Shown here piece after piece: positions 1 to 8,568 of a DNA stretch of 46,091 nt; the first letter of the stretch is position 1, and every line of letters starts with the position of its first letter. The notes beneath the pieces are model-generated. The model ran no database searches, had not been told where the DNA came from, and saw only the letters and a program-made list of their open reading frames with translations. The position numbers were made by a program, and so were the translations under genes. Where the stretch lies: IMG/VR virus record IMGVR_UViG_3300024240_000005, positions 1-46,091 of that record; one strand, written 5' to 3'. Source of the DNA: a virus.

Positions 1-1373
1 CTATCACCCCAAACCCCATCATCCCCCGGCCATATAAGTTGACTTTCATTTATTATTTCCCATTCTGCGCCCTGATCATCCTCAATAATATGTCCTCCCG
101 GAATGAGTGCTATATTCTCATCAAACAAAAGATAACAATGATCTAATATGACCTTCGTAGTATTAGCAACTCCATGCGCATTGTATAAATAAGCATCAAA
201 ATATGGTTGTCCATATGGACAATACAAGTCTTTGGCATAAACCTTAACATGAAGACCTTTAATAATAATGCTTCCTGCAAAATCCCCTGCCATATCAATA
301 TTCTCTTTTCCTGCATTATCTAAACTTGTCTTAATCCCATCCCATGCCCCGGTAATATTAAACTGACAACTATCATTTAATTCAGCAATATCCCCTCTCC
401 ATTGTCCTACATCTAACGATTCGCCTGTATCTCTGTTAAAGACTTTGTGCTGAATATTAATCTTTAAATTTATAATAGAATTGTCCCATCCCTGTATTCC
501 ATGAGTGTAGTCACCTGTCCAGTAATAATCAACATTTATATTACTCACAGAATCATCCTCTGCTACTAACTGAGCCAGAAACTTATCTCCTTGAAAGTTA
601 AATATAGATGTATCTTTTAACTTTATGTTACTTGAGTGATAATTTGTAGCTTCAATAGCCCAACTTACACAATCCAATGTAGAATTGGTAAATGTTACTA
701 CTGAACCGTTTTCTATTAACATTGGATAGGTTGGAATATCTCCCGAAACGGAATCAAAGAATGTACTTGCTACCTTGCAATTATCAAAAATAGGACTACA
801 AGCAGAAATATGAAGTATTTCTTTTGCCCCATTAGTATTATCATTATTTTTTTGGAAAACAAGATTTGAAAATGTTGAATTTGTAGCAATATCTACTGTA
901 TGAAAAATGGTTGCAGGATTGTCAAGTTCGTGGTAATATAGAATCGTGTCCCTTGTTCCAGAACCAATCAGGTTAAGTCTTTTAGTTGTAAGGTCAAGAT
1001 GTTCATCAAATGTTCCTTCATCTATAATAATATTATTACCTGAAATTGCTCTTGTAATCGCTGCATTTATAGTAGTATAATTCTTTCCTGAACCTACCGA
1101 GTAAGTCATATTAGCACCAGAATATCTTGCAAAATTTGCATTTATTTTCCCTGCAAAATCAGAGCCTTTTAGTCCTCCTGTAATTGAACTCATACTTAGA
1201 GGAGAAGTTGTTTCTCCTAATATTGTTGAAAAATTACCACTGATAGTAGTAATACTAGAACTTCCTGCTATTGTAATCAATGAAGTTGCAGAATATTTTA
1301 TAGCATTGAAATTATTATTCATTGCCGTAATAAACTCCGCAGGAGTCATACCTTCTGTTATTGGAGTTATCAT
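1..1373 (-). CDS. Tail spike/fibre with right-handed beta-helix, N-terminal part (gene continues at the other window end)
   Basis: The open frame starts at ATG 1373-1371, overlaps the preceding stop by 4 bp (ATGA), and runs open to base 1, giving 457 codons. The N-terminus (MTPAEFITAMNNNFN) resembles the attachment region of virion fibres in Bacteroidota phages. From about residue 90 the pattern YTTINAAITRAISGNNIIID followed by repeated short beta-strands with Asn and Ser turns (NSTFSNLVFQ, SPIFDNCKV) is typical of the pectate-lyase-like parallel beta-helix. The probable role is a virion spike that binds, and perhaps cleaves, surface polysaccharide; I see no identifiable catalytic site. The C-terminal 134 codons are at 45688-46091. 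Base composition differs from the rest of the genome, with very few CCGG words. Confidence 0.8.
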   Translation of the reverse strand, partial: MITPITEGMTPAEFITAMNNNFNAIKYSATSLITIAGSSSITTISGNFSTILGETTSPLSMSSITGGLKGSDFAGKINANFARYSGANMTYSVGSGKNYTTINAAITRAISGNNIIIDEGTFDEHLDLTTKRLNLIGSGTRDTILYYHELDNPATIFHTVDIATNSTFSNLVFQKNNDNTNGAKEILHISACSPIFDNCKVASTFFDSVSGDIPTYPMLIENGSVVTFTNSTLDCVSWAIEATNYHSSNIKLKDTSIFNFQGDKFLAQLVAEDDSVSNINVDYYWTGDYTHGIQGWDNSIINLKINIQHKVFNRDTGESLDVGQWRGDIAELNDSCQFNITGAWDGIKTSLDNAGKENIDMAGDFAGSIIIKGLHVKVYAKDLYCPYGQPYFDAYLYNAHGVANTTKVILDHCYLLFDENIALIPGGHIIEDDQGAEWEIINESQLIWPGDDGVWGD

Positions 1374-2512
1374 GGCATCAAAACATTTTTAATTGATAAT
1401 GATGTTATTGTCCCATTAAAAGTATAAGAAAAAATAGTCATAGTATATTGAGCAGTAACAGTATAATATTTTGTCGTTACTAAATTAGTTGCATGTATAG
1501 GAGAAACTGCTTCACTGCCATCTATATATATATCCCCTGTTCCAGTTGTATGTACTACAATTTTATATTTTTTAGTGTTAAGCCAAAACCACTCCATACC
1601 GATATACCCACTTGACCCATTACATAATAACTTAGTGCCATCTGCTGACCATCCTTTCTGCCAATACAAAGCCCACCAAGCATGATTAACGTCAGCCCAA
1701 GTACCAGGAATCATTTCAGCCCCAAGCATAGCTATTGATACCTCACTTGTAAATTCTGAATAATTACCATTCTTTAATGATCTTGCTTTGCAGTATCTTA
1801 AATCAACGGGATCAGTTGTTTCACTTTTTGTTACAACTCCTGCATTTATGGTATATGCAAGTGCTGATGTTCCAGAGTCATTTCTACACCATAATTCTGT
1901 TTGTGCAGCAACATCCCCTGTCGTCCAATCCCATTTAACGCCACCTGAAATTAATGTGGCGGTTAATCCAGTAGGTATTGCGGGTGCAATTAATTCTGAA
2001 GTCCAAACTGACTGACCTGTAACCCTATTGGTTTTTGTGCTGCCATGAAAACTCAAAGTATTATTCCACCAAACAGATAAATCAAAGAAGTCCCTCATTG
2101 CATTCGTTACCACTACATTGGGTTTCAGTATTGCAATAGCTAAGATAGTGTAAGGGGAAGCGTTTAAATATTTGACGAGTATTCGGGAAAAGTCATAAGC
2201 GATTAACCTATTACCATCACAAGTACTTTCACTCGTGTCTGTTTTCCAGAAGACATTATCGCTGTCTGCTGTTTTGTATGGCACCGTATTTGGCGTTCTA
2301 TAACGAGCATTTAATCCAAGTCCTGTGACTGTTAGAAAATCTGTTTTCCCGGTTACTTGATTCGGAAGATGAGTTGAAGAAACTTTATTTAAAAGGCTTT
2401 TATTATCAGAAGCATAGAACAAAAAGGAATTATTTATCGCTTTTTGCGAAAGGTAATTACCTGTCAAGCCTTGACCTATAATCATTTTCCCGATTCCAAC
2501 TCTCATGCTCAT
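1370..2512 (-). CDS. Putative tail fibre or virion adhesin with an Fn3-like domain
   Basis: This 380-residue protein lies between a small structural gene and the beta-helix spike gene, overlapping the latter by 4 bp, so it is read as part of a fibre operon. The N-terminus (MSMRVGIGKMIIGQGLTGNY) is glycine-rich. Around residues 175-262 there is a fibronectin-III-like stretch beginning APAIPTGLTATL and ending near SEFTSEVSIAM, and the C-terminal 110 residues are Trp-, Tyr- and Thr-rich beta sequence resembling a carbohydrate-binding or fibre-tip domain. There are no transmembrane segments. The structural assignment rests on context and composition rather than a recognised family. Codon and word usage match the spike gene, not the capsid genes. 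Confidence 0.6.
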   Translation of the reverse strand: MSMRVGIGKMIIGQGLTGNYLSQKAINNSFLFYASDNKSLLNKVSSTHLPNQVTGKTDFLTVTGLGLNARYRTPNTVPYKTADSDNVFWKTDTSESTCDGNRLIAYDFSRILVKYLNASPYTILAIAILKPNVVVTNAMRDFFDLSVWWNNTLSFHGSTKTNRVTGQSVWTSELIAPAIPTGLTATLISGGVKWDWTTGDVAAQTELWCRNDSGTSALAYTINAGVVTKSETTDPVDLRYCKARSLKNGNYSEFTSEVSIAMLGAEMIPGTWADVNHAWWALYWQKGWSADGTKLLCNGSSGYIGMEWFWLNTKKYKIVVHTTGTGDIYIDGSEAVSPIHATNLVTTKYYTVTAQYTMTIFSYTFNGTITSLSIKNVLMP

Positions 2513-2515
2513 TTT

Positions 2516-2776
2516 TTATACCCCCCATCCAACATAAATTCCGGTTGCTGTGGTTCCTGTTTTTAATATTTTTATACATTGAACAGGGTCATTGAAATAG
2601 GCAGAGGCGTCTATTGTTTTTGTTATTTCTTCCCCGGGTTGATTACCCGCAGGTAAATAACAAATATCACCCCCATTAGCCGACCTGATGAAAAAGGCAT
2701 CATCATTTTCATAATCTTTCAATGACACATCACAGGGAAGCTCCCTTAAAATATTACCGGCAGGACTTGTTATCAT
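2516..2776 (-). CDS. Small virion-associated protein, unknown
   Basis: An 86-residue acidic protein without a recognised family. It begins MITSPAGNILREL, has no membrane segment, and ends in Gly- and Thr-rich beta sequence (TTATGIYVGWGV). It sits between a head-tail connector candidate upstream and the fibre gene downstream, with gaps of only 15 and 3 bases, so it is probably co-translated with structural genes. A small decoration, neck or fibre-attachment protein is plausible, but nothing in the sequence settles it. Confidence 0.5.
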   Translation of the reverse strand: MITSPAGNILRELPCDVSLKDYENDDAFFIRSANGGDICYLPAGNQPGEEITKTIDASAYFNDPVQCIKILKTGTTATGIYVGWGV

Positions 2777-2791
2777 GGCTTTAAAATTTAA

Positions 2792-3328
2792 TTATTCACC
2801 TACAACTCTAAATGTTGACTGTCTCCCAGGCATTCTTCTCCCGATACATTGCCATAGAGGATAGTCTTTATAATTACGATTCAAATACAATACCAGTTCA
2901 TCCCGGATAGCTTCGGCCGTAAGCCGGGCCTCATCATGTAAACGCTGAACAATTTTATCACTTACCGGAGTTGAAAGATCGCTGTCTTTTATTACTATCC
3001 CGGCAGCCGTATAATTATATGGTGTTCTATTTGTAAACCTTGCGAAAGCATAATAAATAATGGCAGCCTTAAGGCCCTGAAATATGAAAGTTTTTGTCTG
3101 ATGGGTATAAGTTCCCCCGTCTAAAATAAGCTTATTCTTATCACTTAGGCTTTCAGGACTTGAAGATAATTGAGTTACTATTTCATAAAGTAAGTTATCA
3201 CCAAGCCAGAGTTTTACATCAAGTAACTGGGCTTCTGATACAAATTGTGGCCAAGTCGCTGCATTCCTTACAGAGTCGGCAACATATTTGTAATTATTTA
3301 AGTCAGCCAAGGTTACAAGTGGTATCAT
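2792..3328 (-). CDS. Head-tail connector (neck) protein candidate
   Basis: 178 residues, starting inside the stop of the portal gene (4-bp overlap). The protein is mostly helical with an amphipathic N-terminal half (LTLADLNNYKYV-like start, then FVSEAQLLDVKLWLGDNLLYEI) and a long central helix (TFIFQGLKAAIIYYAFARF). This is the profile of helical neck/adaptor proteins that sit under the portal in Bacteroidota phages; such proteins join the portal vertex to the tail. Position directly after the portal and before small tail genes supports this. The exact family is not certain. Confidence 0.6.
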   Translation of the reverse strand: MIPLVTLADLNNYKYVADSVRNAATWPQFVSEAQLLDVKLWLGDNLLYEIVTQLSSSPESLSDKNKLILDGGTYTHQTKTFIFQGLKAAIIYYAFARFTNRTPYNYTAAGIVIKDSDLSTPVSDKIVQRLHDEARLTAEAIRDELVLYLNRNYKDYPLWQCIGRRMPGRQSTFRVVGE

Positions 3329-4488
3329 GGTAAAGCGGGTTGTGATTGAGTTGCGGTTACAAAATATGTCAGGGGCTTAACAGTAAAATCAGCGAAGGCA
3401 ATTATGTAAAACTGAAACAGATCACGAAAAGCCGTCTTAAGCATTTGCCTCTCATTATCGGTAACTGAGTTCATGAAGTCATAGGCGTTATTCATAAGGT
3501 CTGCACCGAACCCGGCCCCAACGTCAACGCCCCGTAAAATTGGGGGAATAATAAACATCTTACCGATATTTTCCTGAACTGAACTCTCAGTATATCTGTA
3601 TGACTGATCATAATTCTTTGAATCAAAAGGAATCCATTCAGGCATTTCTTCTTGGGCGTCAATATCAACAGTCCATATTTTACAGGCGTTTTCATCTCCC
3701 TGCATACGTCTTATTTCCTCTGCACTATCGGCCTGTTCCCGGTTGTATGGGTCATCCATATCAATTTCCCCATTTTTAGTAAGTACAGGTTTTATACCTT
3801 TTCTTACAAGTATTCCCCCGGGGAGAAAGTTATATTTTGCGTTACGGTGTTTGACCGTTGCAACGGAATCTTCGGTCAGCATATCAGTTATGATGGGGTC
3901 AAACGGGCAAGTAGGATATTCAAAGTCACCATCTGCAGTAAAATAGAATACCTGACCAAGATATTTTTCCGGCCCCCCGGCTTCAATCATTTCCTGAAGT
4001 GCGGTTGCGGGATTAAATCGATTGATAAATTTAACGTCATTGAGCTTAAACGTCAACCCGGTATATCCCGTCCAATCCGGATGAATAGCAACCCTCCCGG
4101 TATATTCCTTTTTACCATCTATTTCAATACGGCAATGTTCGAATGGAATATTATAATACTCGGAAGGCATTGCAAGGCCGTTATACTTTACAAGACAGGC
4201 AAAGCCGTTGAAGTTCTTAAGGTCTTTTGTAAATTTCCTGAGAAGGCTACTCGTTCTTTCGCCCCGTTCATTGACAACATTATCGGAAAATGCCTGATCA
4301 GTAAAGCCAGCCCCTTCAACAAACTTAATATAAATATCATAACAGGTCTTTCCTGTCCCGGAACTGTTTAATATCTCCAAAACCTTTTGCGGGTAGTCGT
4401 TGTTTTGACCATACCCTTTAATGTGTTTAGCAGTGAGATATTGGTTCCGCTCAACTCTTGGGGCTGTTTTTGTAGCGGAAACTCGCAT
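3325..4488 (-). CDS. Portal protein
   Basis: 387 residues. The N-terminal GYGQNNDYPQKVLEILNSS and the C-terminal SSVQENIGKMFIIPPILRG followed by a helical segment (NAYDFMNSVTDNERQMLKTAF) match the layout of the portal family found in Bacteroidota siphophages: stem/clip region in the middle and a long C-terminal helix. The portal forms the dodecameric DNA gate of the capsid and binds terminase. The gene overlaps its upstream neighbour by one base and its downstream connector gene by 4 bp. It is unusual that portal lies after the capsid gene and about 19 kb from terminase on this map. A large plus-strand open frame over it (3652-4371) is an antisense shadow. Confidence 0.8.
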   Translation of the reverse strand: MRVSATKTAPRVERNQYLTAKHIKGYGQNNDYPQKVLEILNSSGTGKTCYDIYIKFVEGAGFTDQAFSDNVVNERGERTSSLLRKFTKDLKNFNGFACLVKYNGLAMPSEYYNIPFEHCRIEIDGKKEYTGRVAIHPDWTGYTGLTFKLNDVKFINRFNPATALQEMIEAGGPEKYLGQVFYFTADGDFEYPTCPFDPIITDMLTEDSVATVKHRNAKYNFLPGGILVRKGIKPVLTKNGEIDMDDPYNREQADSAEEIRRMQGDENACKIWTVDIDAQEEMPEWIPFDSKNYDQSYRYTESSVQENIGKMFIIPPILRGVDVGAGFGADLMNNAYDFMNSVTDNERQMLKTAFRDLFQFYIIAFADFTVKPLTYFVTATQSQPALP

Positions 4489-5051
4489 TACTTTTTAGGC
4501 TTTGAGGCTACTTTTTGCTTATTGGCTGTCTTAGTCTCAGTTTTTACCGGGGCTATCTTTGCTACCGGGGCCGTTCCTGTATTGGCAATATGTGAGGCCG
4601 TTTCAATTGCTTCCTTTTCGGCTAATTTTAAAGCCTCTAAGGCTGCCGGGTCAGTTACGGTTTCTTTGGTCTTTACTATTTTAGTATCGGCCGGGGCCTC
4701 CCAGGGTTTTTCAGGTACTTTTGCAAATAGATTTATACAGCCGGGATTATTTTTCAAATGCCATTCTGCAAGTTCATCTGTGATATTTTTATTGGTACAG
4801 ATTTTTGAAGAGTCACCGAATGCCTGTAAGAGGGCTCCGGGTTTCAACTGATAACGGCAAGGTGTTTTTTCCATTTTGCTTCTGATTTTAAAAATATATT
4901 CTATAAGACAGGTTGAGCAAGTTGTACGAACGGTTTCGCCCGTTAATTCTCTGTAAGCTGATTTGATTTTGTTCTTACGTTCCGGGGTTCTTGCGGATTC
5001 ATTATTTACATAGTCCCGGGAGAAAGCAATAACTTCTTCAATTAGTGTCAT
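4488..5051 (-). CDS. Head-module protein of unknown function with Cys pair and Ala/Lys-rich tail
   Basis: 187 residues. Residues 1-100 form a compact part with a cysteine pair and nearby hydrophobics (CSTCLIEYIFKI) preceded by a basic helix (ERKNKIKSAYRELTG). From about residue 115 the protein turns into low-complexity Ala/Lys/Thr/Val sequence ending in KQKVASKPKK, like the disordered tails of head-assembly or DNA-binding virion proteins. It lies between the putative tail/head protein gene and portal, just below a terminator-like hairpin, and shares its last base with the portal start. Function is inferred only from context. Confidence 0.5.
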   Translation of the reverse strand: MTLIEEVIAFSRDYVNNESARTPERKNKIKSAYRELTGETVRTTCSTCLIEYIFKIRSKMEKTPCRYQLKPGALLQAFGDSSKICTNKNITDELAEWHLKNNPGCINLFAKVPEKPWEAPADTKIVKTKETVTDPAALEALKLAEKEAIETASHIANTGTAPVAKIAPVKTETKTANKQKVASKPKK

Positions 5052-5065
5052 ACTTAAAGAAAAAG

Positions 5066-5087
5066 AGTGCGGGGGTTAACCCGCACT
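5066..5087 (-). terminator. Terminator-like hairpin, minus direction
   Basis: On the minus strand an 8-bp perfect stem AGTGCGGG/CCCGCACT closes a 6-base loop (TTAACC) and is followed by CTTTTTCTTT (bases 5065 down to 5056). This is a classic intrinsic-terminator layout in the 50-base gap between the genes at 5102-5713 and 4488-5051. It would end or attenuate transcription after the major capsid genes and leave less message for portal and downstream genes. Confidence 0.7.
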
Positions 5088-5101
5088 TTCTTATTTAGTC
5101 C

Positions 5102-5713
5102 TTACCACGCTGTTGATAAGGCTGCAATGGCAGCCCGTGTGGCAGTAAGTGAGTTTCCAACAAAGAGGGTAAGCGGAGGCATGGATTCTTTCATTTTCTC
5201 CGAACACCCGGCAGTTAAAAGCCACCCACCCAGAAGTTCTTCTGAATTGGCGTCCCTTTCAGCAGCGTTCAACTCTAAACCAAAGTCCCATCCGAGTATC
5301 TCGAACACGGTCCTTCCATGTGGGGAAGTAAGACGTTTGTTATAGTTGTTTTCCTGAATGATCATAAACCGGCTATCAACAGCCTGTTGAACCCACAGTT
5401 TTACTTCGGGCGTGTTGTCAAATACCCGGAAAATAAAGCCATGTTCCCAAACTTTCTGATAGGTTTTCTTTACCAGAGAAGTTTTATGCTCATTAGAAAA
5501 GTTGTACCCTTCGATTTTGTAAGCCGATAATACCGGGGACGCTGTTTTCAGAACTAACTGAGTGCACAGCAACGGATTACTCGGGTCAAAAGCGGAGTTA
5601 TCTTTATCAACATCTTCATAGTTGATAAGATATGCGACATCCCGAATACCGGCCACGAGATTGGCACAGTTTTTCAGGATATCAGCAGCTATTCGGTTAC
5701 ATCCTATAGACAT
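5102..5713 (-). CDS. Virion structural protein, possibly tail tube or head completion
   Basis: 203 residues, following the capsid gene by 14 bases and followed by a terminator-like hairpin, so it is probably made in high amounts with capsid protein. The sequence is soluble and mixed alpha/beta (KLWVQQAVDSRFMIIQENNY, GRTVFEILGWDFGLEL), ending in an Ala/Leu-rich tail (TATRAAIAALSTAW). I do not recognise a named family. High-expression position favours an abundant virion component such as the tail tube or a capsid-associated protein. Confidence 0.5.
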   Translation of the reverse strand: MSIGCNRIAADILKNCANLVAGIRDVAYLINYEDVDKDNSAFDPSNPLLCTQLVLKTASPVLSAYKIEGYNFSNEHKTSLVKKTYQKVWEHGFIFRVFDNTPEVKLWVQQAVDSRFMIIQENNYNKRLTSPHGRTVFEILGWDFGLELNAAERDANSEELLGGWLLTAGCSEKMKESMPPLTLFVGNSLTATRAAIAALSTAW

Positions 5714-5727
5714 GATACTGAATTTTT

Positions 5728-6798
5728 TTAGATTCCTACCTGTACCAACTTATCCATCAGAACTTTTGCGTCGAAAGCATCTGATGTTTCAATTCTGTTG
5801 ATACGGCTCTTTTTGTCGTAAAACACGTTTACGGTATCAAAGAGTGATGTTCCTTCCATACCGATATTCAGGTTGGAAACTGTGGTATAGACTACACGGT
5901 GCGGGTTGTTTAATTTCGTCCCGTTGTTTTCATAAGCCTGAATTATCTCATCCCACAGAGGAATGGTTATTGCCTTCACGCCGTCCCATTCGCCTACTTC
6001 AAACCCGCCGGTTGCGTAGTTGATATTATAGACAATCCCCTTGGACTGTAAATATCTGCGAAGTTTCATGTTTACCGATCTGGTCATAAGAAGAACCTTA
6101 TCAGGCTGTGCAACCAATATTGGGTCGGCAGAATCCATAACGGTATTAACATCTTCAAATGCCAACGCCGGGGTAAGAACGCTGAACTGCAGGGCCTTTG
6201 TAGCCTGTGAGTTCCCTGATATTGCGGTTTTTCTGGTGGAATCAGCAGCGTAAATTTCTGCAAGCTGATAGAAAAATCCGTTGATCACATTGAAGTAATC
6301 AACATCAACGCCGGTTGTTATAACTCCTGACGGGGAAGCGTGAACATTGGCTGCGGACTGATCACCAAACCACGCATGACGGAAGATCATTTTTGGAATA
6401 TCCCTTGACAGAAGATCAAGAATGAAAGCGAAGTATTCTGTCTGTGTGAGGTCATTAACCTCAATTCCAAGTTTCCGGGTAAGTTTCAGCATTGAAGTTT
6501 CAAGATCAGTTGCGCACTGGTCAAGAATCATTTCAATACGTTTTGGTTCCCACTTCTTAAGCGCTGCCGTTATTGATAACGTGTCGGCTGTGGGGTTACA
6601 ACCCTGTGCTGCCTTACCAATAAGGCCCAGAGTTCCGGGTATGATACCTATTTCACGGTCATTTTTTATCCCGGTTGTAAACGAGTGAAATTCCGACATT
6701 ATTGGAGCATCCAATACGGCTTTCACTATTAACTCATTCATTGACCGAAGCTGATCAGCCGTGAATGATAATGCTGCGAGATTTAAGATTGCTGACAT
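5728..6798 (-). CDS. Major capsid protein, HK97-fold type
   Basis: 356 residues, directly downstream of the protease-scaffold gene (3-base gap) in the order expected for HK97-like head modules. The N-terminus (ILNLAALSFTADQLRSMNEL) and the C-terminal core (LFDTVNVFYDKKSRINRIET) resemble major capsid proteins of Bacteroidota phages. The central part contains an A-domain-like segment (KVLLMTRSVNMKLRRYLQSK). It has no signal peptide or membrane segment. The assignment follows from size, context and overall pattern; cleavage by the upstream protease cannot be judged from the sequence. Confidence 0.8.
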   Translation of the reverse strand: MSAILNLAALSFTADQLRSMNELIVKAVLDAPIMSEFHSFTTGIKNDREIGIIPGTLGLIGKAAQGCNPTADTLSITAALKKWEPKRIEMILDQCATDLETSMLKLTRKLGIEVNDLTQTEYFAFILDLLSRDIPKMIFRHAWFGDQSAANVHASPSGVITTGVDVDYFNVINGFFYQLAEIYAADSTRKTAISGNSQATKALQFSVLTPALAFEDVNTVMDSADPILVAQPDKVLLMTRSVNMKLRRYLQSKGIVYNINYATGGFEVGEWDGVKAITIPLWDEIIQAYENNGTKLNNPHRVVYTTVSNLNIGMEGTSLFDTVNVFYDKKSRINRIETSDAFDAKVLMDKLVQVGI

Positions 6799-6801
6799 AT
6801 T

Positions 6802-7950
6802 CTATTCTGTTTTTTCGGATTTGTTTTTTAACTTAGCCTGAACTTCCTGAACCCTTGAGAGGTTTATTCCGTCCACAACGTCAGCATTGCCTCCGTTATT
6901 TCTGGCCTTCGGTTTCCATGCGTTTCTCATGCTTTGCAGATCTGCAATGAGAGCGACTACCTCATCCTGTTTGGTTTTCAGGGCAAGCTTTTCAGCTTCC
7001 AGATCACCTTTGGCTGCCAAGGCTGTAGTGGCCTCATCAAGTTTTGACTGCAACTCAGCGATCTTCTCATTTGCCAGTTCCAGATCAGTTTTTGCTACCT
7101 GTGCCTTTTCAATCTTAGTAATGACTCCACCCGCAACCGTAATAGTATCGCCCGAAGCCATTTTGAAAGTTCCGTCAGGAGTACATTTATCCCCGACTAG
7201 CGGGTCTCCCGATTCTTTTTCAAGTTTCAACTCCTTCCCGTCAGCCGATGTTAACGTCTGATCTTTAGAAGGAAGTCTGGAAAGGCCAAGGGCTTGTAAC
7301 GCTGACGTTATCTTTTCACCCACCTTATCCATGAAGGTTTTTTCTTCCTGTGGTGTCATATTAAAAAATTTAGTTGGTTTTATATAAGCAAAAGCCACGA
7401 CCGGCTCGATTATTTTTGTTGCGAAGCCGAGTTTTACCATATCTTCGGCTGACAGTTTTGTGTCCTCTTTCATGTACCCGGCAAGAACGTCCTCTGGTTG
7501 CCCGGTTTTCTCAACGTAAAAATCCAAAATCTTCTTTTCTTCCTGTTTAAGGCTTTCAGCAATAGAAATCAGATCATCAGAACCATAGGCCCCGGCCAAA
7601 GTATAAGGGGGAATATAAGGATTGTGAATTAATCCATCAGCGTTCTTCATCATTTCCCGGTCTTTCCCGGCCAGAAATATGATAGTAGCTATTGAATAAA
7701 CCTTTCCAACGCCAATAGTTGTGATTTTTTTACCTGAATTGGTAAGGAGATCATAAATGGCCCATCCTTCCTGAACGTCACCGCCCCGGGAATTGATCTT
7801 TACTGTGATTTCTTTGGCGTCTTGGTGTTCATCGAGCCAGTCAGATACGACCTTTGATGAAACGGTATCATCTGTCATACCGAACATTTCCATCATTTTA
7901 TCGGGTTCACCGATATCGCCGTAAATCTTAAGAACTGCGGGACTTTCCAT
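6802..7950 (-). CDS. ClpP-like prohead protease fused to a scaffold domain
   Basis: 382 residues. Residues 1-190 are a ClpP/S14-type serine protease: KINSRGGDVQEGWAIYDLL near 51-69, nucleophile Ser86 in KVYSIA, His109 in LIHNPY and Asp163 in the KEDTKLSAED segment, giving the expected Ser-His-Asp order. Residues 200-382 look like a scaffold: a small DGTFKMASGDTITV beta motif, then a coiled coil (about 285-340) and a basic tail. Prohead proteases mature the capsid and scaffold guides shell assembly. An in-frame Met198 (near base 7359) could start a separate scaffold product, as in lambda C/Nu3. The gene follows a promoter at 8005-8012. Confidence 0.85.
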   Translation of the reverse strand: MESPAVLKIYGDIGEPDKMMEMFGMTDDTVSSKVVSDWLDEHQDAKEITVKINSRGGDVQEGWAIYDLLTNSGKKITTIGVGKVYSIATIIFLAGKDREMMKNADGLIHNPYIPPYTLAGAYGSDDLISIAESLKQEEKKILDFYVEKTGQPEDVLAGYMKEDTKLSAEDMVKLGFATKIIEPVVAFAYIKPTKFFNMTPQEEKTFMDKVGEKITSALQALGLSRLPSKDQTLTSADGKELKLEKESGDPLVGDKCTPDGTFKMASGDTITVAGGVITKIEKAQVAKTDLELANEKIAELQSKLDEATTALAAKGDLEAEKLALKTKQDEVVALIADLQSMRNAWKPKARNNGGNADVVDGINLSRVQEVQAKLKNKSEKTE

Positions 7951-8004
7951 TATAGATTCATAGGTTCATGATCTTGGATTTGCTTTTAAAGCTTAAGTTG
8001 AGGA

Positions 8005-8012
8005 CAAACATA
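8005..8012 (-). promoter_or_regulatory. Bacteroidota-type -7 box upstream of head module
   Basis: The minus strand reads TATGTTTG here, fitting the TAnnTTTG -7 element of Bacteroidota sigma factors. It lies about 55 bases above the protease-scaffold start in a 102-base gap after the sugar cassette. No good TTTG element is present about 20 bases upstream, so the promoter is only moderately supported. It would let the capsid genes be expressed independently of the long leftward transcript. Confidence 0.45.
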
Positions 8013-8052
8013 AATCTAAATTGAAAATAAACCGCTATCTGAAATAATAGAG

Positions 8053-8568
8053 TTATAGGTTTTTGAGAATACCGTCACCATGAACGATTATATTTCTTCC
8101 CTTTTTCCGAAGGGCAATTTTCAGGTTTTTGAAGTGAACTTTTATCCTCTTGCACATTCCCGTATCTATATTAGGATGATTGATTAAATCAACCCCGAAC
8201 AGGTGAATTTCTTTGGCATCATAAAATTTATATGCAACAATACAGGCAATAAACGGGCTGCAGAGTGACTTAGGAATTTGCGGAATATCCAGTTGACAAA
8301 TATAGTCCGGGAAGTAGGGAAGAAGATCGATCTTTTTGAAGTCAGGCCGGGAAGAATAACCATTTAATTGACTATAAAAAGCCTCTGGCGTACACTCATC
8401 TATTACTTTTAATCTTTCAGGGGTAAATCTGGCCCGGGCATCAATACAAACAACGGCGTTAGCCGGGTAAATACTCCATATATCATTGACTCCTATTGTC
8501 ATTTCAAACCCTGCCGGGTTAAATAATTTGATCGATTGGCCAAGGCCAAGAATTGCTACCTTATCCAT
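8053..8568 (-). CDS. DUF115/MptE-like or glycosyltransferase-like protein
   Basis: 171 residues, last gene of the sugar cassette. It begins with a Rossmann-type strand-loop AILGLGQSIKLF and continues IGVNDIWSIYP, VVCIDARARF, SPFIACIVAYKF and EIHLFGVDLINHP. This arrangement (GxGxS start, GVND, LFGVD) is seen in DUF115/6-hydroxymethylpterin-pyrophosphokinase-like and some sialyltransferase-like proteins that often occur next to glycosyltransferases in phages and surface-sugar clusters. A role in transferring or activating a sugar is inferred from this and from context; the substrate is unknown. It overlaps the upstream glycosyltransferase by 13 bases. Confidence 0.55.
   Translation of the reverse strand: MDKVAILGLGQSIKLFNPAGFEMTIGVNDIWSIYPANAVVCIDARARFTPERLKVIDECTPEAFYSQLNGYSSRPDFKKIDLLPYFPDYICQLDIPQIPKSLCSPFIACIVAYKFYDAKEIHLFGVDLINHPNIDTGMCKRIKVHFKNLKIALRKKGRNIIVHGDGILKNL

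Noticed and set aside
3652-4371. 239-codon plus-strand open frame
   Set aside because: It lies wholly antisense to the portal gene, reads as Phe/Ile/Tyr-rich sequence without domain logic, and has no neighbours on its strand.
4387-4851. 154-codon plus-strand open frame with hydrophobic segments
   Set aside because: Antisense to the gene at 4488-5051 and the portal start; its apparent hydrophobicity comes from the complement of Lys/Ala/Glu codons.
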